A DNA stretch of 11,383 nt, taken from Bacillota bacterium. Its GTDB lineage: Bacteria; Bacillota; Sulfobacillia; JAJZYS01; JAJYTV01. The notes below the pieces were generated by a model that was not told where the DNA came from, searched no databases, and saw nothing but the letters and a program-made list of their open reading frames with translations. Position 1 is the stretch's first letter, and each line of letters starts with the position of its first letter. The position numbers and the translations under genes were made by a program. The stretch covers positions 1 to 11,383 of the forward strand of contig JAJYNV010000357.1 in assembly GCA_021786135.1 (NCBI GenBank). Direction: 5' to 3'. Positions 6,907 through 11,383 of the stretch are shown piece after piece.

Positions 6907-7139
6907 TAGCCGCCGTAGCGCGCCACGACGATGGTCAAAGGCTCGCCCTCCGCCCCGCGCACCAGGTCTTCGAGGCGCTGCGCGACATCGTTTTCGAACA
7001 GGACCATACCACAGCGCACGCATCTCAAGGCCGGCACGTCCGTCACCAGCACGCGCTGCCCTTCCGGCCCCCAGCGGGAGAAGTGCTCGACCATCGCGGG
7101 CTTCGGCTCTTCGCCGCATACGCACGTTGCTGTGCCCAA
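6906..7139 (-). CDS. YgiT-type zinc-finger domain protein
   Basis: A 77-aa protein resembling the YgiT-type zinc finger found in MqsA-like antitoxins: a Cys pair near the N-terminus (CVCG, Cys6 and Cys8), the typical VTDVPALRCVRCG with Cys40 and Cys43, and a C-terminal helix. The first pair is CxC rather than the usual CxxC. It lacks the HTH domain of full MqsA. The start is TTG at 7139, well supported by GGAGGAGG with 7-base spacing; the site overlaps the end of the upstream gene, whose stop is 2 bases before the TTG. Such proteins often pair with an MqsR- or DUF4258-type toxin, but neither neighbour shows those motifs, so a toxin-antitoxin role is not established. Confidence 0.85.
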   Translation of the reverse strand: MGTATCVCGEEPKPAMVEHFSRWGPEGQRVLVTDVPALRCVRCGMVLFENDVAQRLEDLVRGAEGEPLTIVVARYGG

Positions 7140-7141
7140 TC

Positions 7142-7414
7142 CTATCCCTCCTCCGTGTCACTCGCCGTCCTTTGCTGCGTAGGCTCTTTCTCGCGTAGGC
7201 GGCGGCGCAGATCTCGCGTCGCCCAGATGAGAGCGATACCGCCTTCGTCGGCAAGGTGCAGATCGATCCAGTCGATCGCGGCGAGAAACGCCGCCTGGCC
7301 GCCGATTGCCGCCACAAGGTGCCGTAGCTCGGCGGTCGGTAGGTCTTCATCAAGCAGCGCCCAAAGGATGGCCAACGCCGCCATTTCGGGTCGCACAGCT
7401 TCAGATCCTGCCAC
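7142..7414 (-). CDS. Hypothetical 90-aa protein, first gene of the zinc-finger operon
   Basis: I do not recognise the family. The protein looks mostly helical: EMAALAILWALLDE, TAELRHLVAAIG, AAFLAAIDWIDLHLADE and a basic helix WATRDLRRRLRE, then a polar acidic tail. I chose the GTG at 7414 because AAAGGAG lies 6 bases upstream. The open frame extends to 7612, but the extra residues are Arg-rich and have no good ribosome binding site. Its stop is 2 bases from the start of the zinc-finger gene, whose Shine-Dalgarno lies inside this gene, so the three genes form one operon. The operon is divergent from the XRE regulator and may be controlled by it. Confidence 0.75.
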   Translation of the reverse strand: MAGSEAVRPEMAALAILWALLDEDLPTAELRHLVAAIGGQAAFLAAIDWIDLHLADEGGIALIWATRDLRRRLREKEPTQQRTASDTEEG

Positions 7415-7612
7415 TGCATTCTCCTTTGCCGGTTCCGCCGTATGGGTTGGTATCGCTTGTACCCGTCCGAAGAGGCTTCTCCTTCGTGAACTCATGACGG
7501 CCAGCACGCCCGGACGACATCGGCGCAGGCGCCGCGCGAGTCTGCCGGTACCGTCAGGCGCTGCATCGCGCCTTGTCTCATGCTCCCGCACCCTCTCTCT
7601 GGCATAAGACAA

Positions 7613-7643
7613 CCCATGTGTGAGCAGTATTAGCCCATGTGTG
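7613..7643. promoter_or_regulatory. Direct-repeat operator candidate in the xre divergent region
   Basis: CCCATGTGTG occurs at 7613-7622 and 7634-7643, exactly 21 bp apart (two helical turns, same face). The second copy extends to the dyad CCCATGTGTGGG (7634-7645). The repeats sit about 40-70 bases before the xre start in the region shared with the divergent operon, the expected place for an autoregulatory XRE operator. No clear -10/-35 pair could be assigned. Confidence 0.6.
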
Positions 7644-7650
7644 GGTGTAT

Positions 7651-7677
7651 TCCTCCTGCGCCTAGGGTTTAGGAGGA
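7651..7677 (+). promoter_or_regulatory. Hairpin that can hide the xre ribosome binding site
   Basis: TCCTCCT (7651-7657) is the reverse complement of AGGAGGA (7671-7677), which contains the full Shine-Dalgarno of xre. The 13-base loop holds CCTAGG. If the transcript starts upstream of 7651, this anti-Shine-Dalgarno would reduce xre translation. Confidence 0.45.
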
Positions 7678-7684
7678 TTGGGGC

Positions 7685-8038
7685 ATGGGACAGACGGACG
7701 GACAGCGCTTAGGTGCTCAGATCCGCGAGGTACGCCTGGCGCGGCGCATGACGCAGGCGCAGCTTGGCGAGTCGGCCGACATTTCCGCAGGCTACGTCGC
7801 CCAGGTGGAGGCGGGCACTGCCCTGCCCAGCATTCCCGCTGTGCGGCGTATGGCCACCGCCCTGGCGATTCCGGTTTCGTCGCTCATGGCGGCGCTGGAC
7901 GATACACCGGACGACGGAACCGAGCACCTGCGCCAGCAACTGAGCGCACTCCTCGCCGGATGCGACGAGGCGAAGCTACGGTTGGCGCTGAGACTCCTGA
8001 CGGCGCTCATCGGGGCTTCGGACACCGCGCCGCAGTGA
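7685..8038 (+). CDS. XRE-family transcriptional regulator
   Basis: A 117-aa protein with an N-terminal Cro/CI helix-turn-helix in residues about 8-62: LGAQIREVRLARRMTQAQLGESADISAGYVAQVEAGTALPSIPAVRRMATAL. The C-terminal half is helical (HLRQQLSALLAGCDEAKLRLALRLLTALI), probably for dimerisation. The start ATG has a perfect AGGAGG with 8-base spacing. It is the only rightward gene in the element and is divergent from the zinc-finger operon. It overlaps the end of a minus-strand gene by 63 bases. By position and size it is the likely repressor keeping the element silent, comparable to the Stl regulators of phage satellites; no protease or CI C-terminal domain is present. Confidence 0.92.
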   Translation: MGQTDGQRLGAQIREVRLARRMTQAQLGESADISAGYVAQVEAGTALPSIPAVRRMATALAIPVSSLMAALDDTPDDGTEHLRQQLSALLAGCDEAKLRLALRLLTALIGASDTAPQ

Positions 8039-8182
8039 GGCGAGCAGTCGCCTCTTGGTCGCCTCGTTCGGGTCGCTGTTCCTTATCGGCAGACGTCGAA
8101 TGACGCGCAGGCCGCGAGCAAGGCTGAGCGCCACCCAGAGCAGGAGCACTACGGCGACGGTTTCCGGCCACCAGAAGACCAT
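7976..8182 (-). CDS. Small single-pass membrane protein
   Basis: A 68-aa protein with one N-terminal hydrophobic helix (VFWWPETVAVVLLLWVALSLA) followed by a basic, polar tail of about 45 residues, so the tail probably stays in the cytoplasm. I chose the ATG at 8182, 6 bases after GAGGAGGA; an ATG at 8188 overlaps the upstream stop as ATGA and would add two residues. It is the last gene of the alpA-rep operon, and its 3' 63 bases are antisense to the end of xre. The function is unknown. Confidence 0.65.
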   Translation of the reverse strand: MVFWWPETVAVVLLLWVALSLARGLRVIRRLPIRNSDPNEATKRRLLASLRRGVRSPDERRQESQRQP

Positions 8183-8184
8183 GA

Positions 8185-8394
8185 TCATTCCTCCTCGCTT
8201 GCCGCGTCGTCCGGCAGGACCACCAGTTCGCCCGCAGCCAGCCGCTGCAGGGCATCCCGGGATAGGTGCAGCGTCGAGTTCGGCGCGATGCGCGTCCAGA
8301 TGATGTGCCCGCCACAAACTGGGCAGCGCTCCGCCTGGTCGCGCCTCGGTCGTGGCGTGGTATGACGCTTGTGCTGATGGCGGCTCTTCGGCAT
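8185..8394 (-). CDS. Small CxxC-containing protein downstream of the DUF927-like ATPase
   Basis: A 69-aa protein with a basic N-terminus (KSRHQHKRHTTPRPRRDQ) and a single zinc-knuckle-like CPVCGGH at residues 24-30, then a helical, acidic end. With one CxxC plus a His, metal binding would need dimerisation or other ligands. The start ATG lies 1 base after the stop of the ATPase gene and has GAGGGGGG about 6 bases upstream. It overlaps the next gene, so it belongs to the alpA-rep operon. The function is unknown; nucleic-acid binding is plausible from the charge. Confidence 0.75.
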   Translation of the reverse strand: MPKSRHQHKRHTTPRPRRDQAERCPVCGGHIIWTRIAPNSTLHLSRDALQRLAAGELVVLPDDAASEEE

Positions 8395-8395
8395 G

Positions 8396-10705
8396 CTATA
8401 GCCCCCCTCTACCAGCAGAAAGTGGCCCAAGTGGCCCATTTGGCGTGAAACCCGCGCCAGGACTGTGTTGTGGCTGGGACACCGACGTGTTTTCGGTGTC
8501 CCACTGGTGTCCCAATTCTTCAGAGAGTGTCCCATCGCGCTCGAAGGAATGGGCCACTTCCTCAGCAGCTGGGACACTAGTGGGACACTCGTTTTTGTCT
8601 AGTGTCCCAGCGGGAACCGGCTCCCAGCGCGCACCTGCGGCGTTTTGGGACACTTGGGACACTTGCTCCTGGTAGAGGGCCTCCGTAGGTATCGCGAGCA
8701 CGTCGCGCCGCCCACCTTCTATCACCCGCCGCATCCGCAACCGCCGCTTGCCGCCGCGCGTTTCGGTCGCTAGCAGGCCAGTCTCTGCGAGCCTGCGCTG
8801 CAGCGTGGGCAAAGAGACAGGCAACCCGCCGCCTGCGTCACGTAAGTGCTTTTGTACCTCCGCGTACGCTGCCTCTGGCTGAAGCAGAAGATCTTCCTTA
8901 TCCACCCATCCGATGCGACGGCCCTGCGGACGCATCGCGCCGCCTTCATCGGTCACCCGCCAGCCCCAGGCGCCAGGCGTCAGTGCCGGACAGCCGCCGT
9001 GGGTGGTCGCAACGTGCGCCTGGCCACTTGTGAGAATGGCCCTGAGCGCAGCGAGGAACTGTCCGGTCGGTTCGGCCTGCTCCTGGTACTCGTCCTGAGC
9101 CGCCGCAGCTTCGCCGAGCGAATTCCACGCGCGCCGAAAGAGGGCCTTCGCTCCCTGGGCGTCCAGCGCGCCGATCTCCTCGGCGTAGCGCAGGAAGTGG
9201 TTCAGTCCAACCGCGAGGCTCGCGACGATGCCCGGCGTGCGGCGGTGCTGCCCCTCGCGAGTCGCCTGCTCGCGCAGGGCCTCCATCTCGGACCCAAGTC
9301 CCCTCCGCACGTCGTCGTACTGCGGCGCGAGCCAGCGGACAAACCCTGAGAGGGCCTGCGCGTAGAGCTCCGTTGCCGCGTCCTTCTGGCAGGCCGTGAC
9401 CCCCTGCCAGCGCATGGCGCCCGCAGGCATCTCCAAGGTAAGCAACCGCGCCCGGAGGCTTTGCCCCTGCGGCACGTCCTCACCCGTCGAGAGGATCAGG
9501 CCGCGCGGTGGGCGCGCAGCCCGCAGGCTCGCGTCTGAGTGGAGCCGCACCCGCCCCGCCGCGTTACCTTGCGCCCGCAGCAGACGGTCCGCCTCGCGCT
9601 GGAGGCGCATGCCGTCCACCGCACTCTGCGGGGCGAAGTCGTCGACGGTGAGGAACGCGTCCTTGGCGAGGAAGGCCAGCGTCTCCACCGCGTTGGCGGT
9701 GCCGCTCCAGGCGCCGGGCAGATGGCGCGCGTCCATCGCCTTCCCGAAGTGCTGCTGCGCGAGCGCCGCAAGTTCGCTTTTTCCGGCGCCTGTCCGGCCT
9801 GCGAGGTGCAGGCTGAAGTCAGTGTTGCCGAGCACTGAGCGCCAGATGGCGCAAAAGACGGGAACTGTAACAGCGTCTGGTCCGACGTCGAGAAAGCGTA
9901 GGCTGGCGTGCACGGCCTGGCGCAGCGCTTCGCCCTCGGGCGGCTCCGGCAGCACGAAGTGAGCGAGCGGAGCGGGCATCTCCACTTCGACGCCTGGCAG
10001 AAAACCTTCGCCCCCGATGGCACCGCCGCTGTGGAGGTAGGCCCAGCCGTCGCCGAGGCGTCGCCATCCTAGGTGCGCATAGACATAGCGTTCGGGCACC
10101 GGACGGGACAGCACCTGGATTGCCGCGCGGGCACGGTCACGGATGGCCTGCCCCGGAGCCAAGATGGCCTCTGCGCCAAGCGCCTCCGTGGGCCACGCCA
10201 TGCCGCCGAAGCGTGCTGCCCTCACCCGCACCTCACGAACCCGCCCGCGTACGATGGCCAGCATCTCGTAATCCCGCGCCTCTTCGCCGCTGCCATCGTC
10301 GCGGATGATCTCGGCTGCGATCAGCACCGGGACGTTGATGAGCGACGTAGGCACCGTGCCGTCCCGCGTTGCCCGTAGCCAAGTTACGCCGGAGCGGTCG
10401 ATCCGGTAGGGCTCTCCGGCTACCACCGCCACGACGTTCGCTATCCACAACCGCTGGTCGATCTCGTCGGGTGGCTCAACACCCTTGCGGCGCATCTCGT
10501 CGACCAGGAACGTGACGATCTTCTGCGGCGCGTCAGAGCGCGGGCGGTCCGGGATGTCGAAGTGGCAGACTGAGCGGCCCCCGTCGAGCACTTCCACGCG
10601 GCGCCCACTGATCCTCAGTTGCGGCCCTTGCGCGCCCGCGGACATCGTGCGACCATGACCTTGCACCGTGTGCGCCTCGTCGGCCTTGGTCGGCGGGGTG
10701 CTCAC
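8396..10705 (-). CDS. DUF927-like P-loop ATPase, probable replication initiator/helicase
   Basis: A 769-aa protein. The N-terminal half carries the YAHLGWRRLGDGWAYLHSGG segment (209-228) typical of DUF927-type proteins of mobile elements. The ATPase domain has P-loop GRTGAGKS (303-310), Walker B AFLTVDDF (350-357), a sensor-like LSTGED (405-410) and Arg418/420 as finger candidates. A winged-helix-like segment lies at about 623-663. Residues 682-762 look unstructured and are encoded by the iteron array at 8422-8662. The start is GTG 10705, overlapping the alpA stop as GTGA; the frame is open further up (to 10786), and an ATG at 10645 is possible but lacks a good site. Its position after an AlpA-like gene and the array inside it suggest it is the Rep of the element; a defence or other ATPase role is not excluded. 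Confidence 0.88.
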   Translation of the reverse strand: MSTPPTKADEAHTVQGHGRTMSAGAQGPQLRISGRRVEVLDGGRSVCHFDIPDRPRSDAPQKIVTFLVDEMRRKGVEPPDEIDQRLWIANVVAVVAGEPYRIDRSGVTWLRATRDGTVPTSLINVPVLIAAEIIRDDGSGEEARDYEMLAIVRGRVREVRVRAARFGGMAWPTEALGAEAILAPGQAIRDRARAAIQVLSRPVPERYVYAHLGWRRLGDGWAYLHSGGAIGGEGFLPGVEVEMPAPLAHFVLPEPPEGEALRQAVHASLRFLDVGPDAVTVPVFCAIWRSVLGNTDFSLHLAGRTGAGKSELAALAQQHFGKAMDARHLPGAWSGTANAVETLAFLAKDAFLTVDDFAPQSAVDGMRLQREADRLLRAQGNAAGRVRLHSDASLRAARPPRGLILSTGEDVPQGQSLRARLLTLEMPAGAMRWQGVTACQKDAATELYAQALSGFVRWLAPQYDDVRRGLGSEMEALREQATREGQHRRTPGIVASLAVGLNHFLRYAEEIGALDAQGAKALFRRAWNSLGEAAAAQDEYQEQAEPTGQFLAALRAILTSGQAHVATTHGGCPALTPGAWGWRVTDEGGAMRPQGRRIGWVDKEDLLLQPEAAYAEVQKHLRDAGGGLPVSLPTLQRRLAETGLLATETRGGKRRLRMRRVIEGGRRDVLAIPTEALYQEQVSQVSQNAAGARWEPVPAGTLDKNECPTSVPAAEEVAHSFERDGTLSEELGHQWDTENTSVSQPQHSPGAGFTPNGPLGPLSAGRGGL
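8422..8662. repeat. Dyad-symmetric array of 12 octamer iterons (candidate origin)
   Basis: TGGGACAC or its complement starts at 8475(+), 8496(-), 8507(-), 8527(-), 8570(+), 8581(+), 8602(-), 8646(+) and 8655(+). One-mismatch TGGGCCAC sites start at 8422(-), 8431(-) and 8550(+). Successive start distances are 9, 44, 21, 11, 20, 23, 20, 11, 21, 44, 9, and the orientations mirror as well: each left site has a right partner of opposite orientation about 8542. The two arms are not otherwise alike, so only site position and orientation are conserved. Most steps are near multiples of a helical turn. The sites fall in all reading frames of the Rep-like gene, so selection is on DNA rather than protein. 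Likely an initiator-binding origin. Confidence 0.88.
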
Positions 10706-10926
10706 TTTGTCCCGCCGCCCGCCGTCTTCCGGGGTCTGCCGCGCTTGCGCCGATCGGCGGTCCCCGCCGCGCGGGTTCGCAACCAAGCGTCAAGGGCGCC
10801 TGGATCGAAGAGGAGCAGACCGCCAGAGGGCTTGGAGCATGGCGCACCCAGTTCCACCCACCGAATGAGCGTGCGACGGCTGATGCCATACGCCTCGCAC
10901 ACTTCGGGAATCCGCAGCCACCTCAT
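10702..10926 (-). CDS. AlpA/excisionase-like MerR-type HTH protein
   Basis: A 74-aa protein beginning MRWLRIPEVCEAYGISRRTLIRWVELG, a MerR/AlpA-type helix-turn-helix, then PCSKPSGGLLLFDPGALDAWL, the wing and final helix usual in excisionases. The C-terminus is basic with an AT-hook-like KRGRPRK. The start ATG 10926 has GGAGG with 7-base spacing; the frame is open to 11010, but that part is unlike the family. It overlaps the DUF927-like gene by 4 bases (GTGA). As the first gene from the right end it could act as Xis at att sites, as an AlpA-type activator of excision, or both. The role is inferred from family and position. Confidence 0.85.
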   Translation of the reverse strand: MRWLRIPEVCEAYGISRRTLIRWVELGAPCSKPSGGLLLFDPGALDAWLRTRAAGTADRRKRGRPRKTAGGGTK

Positions 10927-10929
10927 CTC

Positions 10930-10955
10930 ATCGCCTCCATCGGGAGGCGATTCTA
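10930..10955 (-). promoter_or_regulatory. Promoter/operator or RBS hairpin of the alpA-rep operon
   Basis: ATCGCCTCC (10930-10938) and GGAGGCGAT (10943-10951) form a perfect 9-bp inverted repeat with a 4-base centre. On the minus strand its second arm contains the alpA Shine-Dalgarno. A -10-like TAGAAT (10955-10950) overlaps the first arm; the best -35 is a weak TTGCGT 19 bases upstream. If transcription starts near 10943 the repeat works as a DNA operator; if it starts further upstream it forms an RNA hairpin that hides the ribosome binding site. Confidence 0.5.
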
Positions 10956-11192
10956 CTTCAACAGCGGCCGATTTACGCAAGGGGAGGCCAGCGTGGGAAT
11001 GGGTCCGCATAGCTATCTTTCGGTGAGATTAACCCGGCTTCGACCATGTTTGCTACCCATTCGACAATTGAGACGCCACCAATCGGCATGTCGCGGCACG
11101 CCGACATTCACAATCCGCATGAATCTGGCCGTCTGCCGCTGGGGCATGGGCAGCCAGCGTCTGCCGTCGCGCGACAGCTAAAGGATCTCCCG
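10956..11192. other. Intergenic region at the right end of the element, no gene seen
   Basis: Between the alpA promoter region and the right arm sites I find no convincing protein. The only short open frame (10993-11181, plus) has no family features and a weak start. Composition is less GC-rich than the genes. It probably holds the alpA-rep control region and possible Xis sites, but no specific motif can be claimed. Confidence 0.4.
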
Positions 11193-11222
11193 CGCTGTGA
11201 ATCCGCTGTGAATGTCACAGCG
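11193..11222 (+). repeat. Right arm-type integrase sites (2 direct + 1 inverted copy)
   Basis: CGCTGTGAAT occurs at 11193-11202 and 11204-11213 with the same 11-bp period and orientation as the left pair (2801-2822). It is followed by an inverted partial copy TCACAGCG at 11215-11222. The sites lie about 95 bases inside attR. The match between the two ends of the element is the main evidence that they are integrase arm sites. Confidence 0.75.
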
Positions 11223-11316
11223 CACGTTGGCATACCCTGGCCTGGCCTGTCTCGCAAAGCCGCGCTGCAATGCGGTTTCTGCTATGGAACGCGCGCTGCG
11301 AGCGAGGTCCGACATA

Positions 11317-11363
<47 letters not shown>

Positions 11364-11383
11364 ATTGAAGACGTTGAAACCCG

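Noticed and set aside
6592..7414. Confident MqsRA-type toxin-antitoxin call
   Set aside because: Only the zinc-finger part resembles the antitoxin; no toxin motif is seen in either neighbour and the antitoxin HTH domain is missing.
6592..7419. 275-aa open frame covering the zinc-finger operon
   Set aside because: Its N-terminal part is an out-of-frame reading of the 90-aa and zinc-finger genes. The real gene starts at 6906 with TAATG coupling.
8422..8662. CRISPR array
   Set aside because: The repeat is only 8 bp, occurs in both orientations, has uneven short spacing and lies within a coding sequence; no cas genes are present.
10993..11181. 62-aa plus-strand open frame near attR
   Set aside because: No family features, a weak start, and it lies in the probable control region of the element.

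Overview
The window looks like a chromosomal segment of a high-GC bacterium, probably a high-GC member of the Bacillota. The reasons are the yqeK-rsfS gene order, a DppA-type D-aminopeptidase, strong AGGAGG-type ribosome binding sites and frequent GTG/TTG starts. The assignment is an inference; no rRNA is present. An integrative element of about 8.6 kb sits in the 3' half of a tRNA-Ala(GGC) gene.

Left chromosomal flank (1-2673): the last codons of yqeK, then rsfS (ribosome silencing factor) with no canonical start codon at the expected N-terminus, a perfect 16-bp hairpin terminator, a leftward dppA-like D-aminopeptidase, a rightward zinc alcohol dehydrogenase, and a near-consensus sigma-70 promoter driving tRNA-Ala(GGC).

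Integrative element (2674-11363): a 47-bp direct repeat that includes the tRNA 3' half lies at both ends (2674-2720 and 11317-11363). Next to each end is a tandem pair of CGCTGTGAAT repeats with 11-bp period, which are good candidates for integrase arm-type sites. Reading leftward from the right end there are four minus-strand transcription units. (a) An AlpA/excisionase-like HTH protein (start 10926), a 769-aa DUF927-like P-loop ATPase (probable replication initiator/helicase), a small CxxC protein and a small membrane protein. (b) A 90-aa unknown protein, a YgiT-type zinc-finger protein and a 104-aa unknown protein. (c) A 622-aa winged-helix/AAA+ ATPase with an unusual P-loop. (d) A 90-aa HTH protein and a tyrosine recombinase. 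The only rightward gene is an XRE-family regulator (7685), divergent from unit (b) and convergent with unit (a). No capsid, packaging, relaxase or conjugation gene is seen. The content (int, XRE, AlpA, Rep-like ATPase) resembles phage satellites or minimal integrative elements.

The most striking structure lies at 8422-8662, inside the 3' end of the DUF927-like gene. Twelve copies of an octamer (nine exact TGGGACAC, three with one change) are arranged with perfect mirror symmetry in both spacing (9-44-21-11-20-23-20-11-21-44-9) and orientation about position 8542. I interpret it as a dyad-symmetric replication origin built into the coding sequence of its own initiator. Inverted repeats overlapping predicted promoters or ribosome binding sites at 4237-4254, 7651-7677 and 10930-10951, and a direct-repeat operator candidate at 7613-7643, suggest tight regulation of the element.
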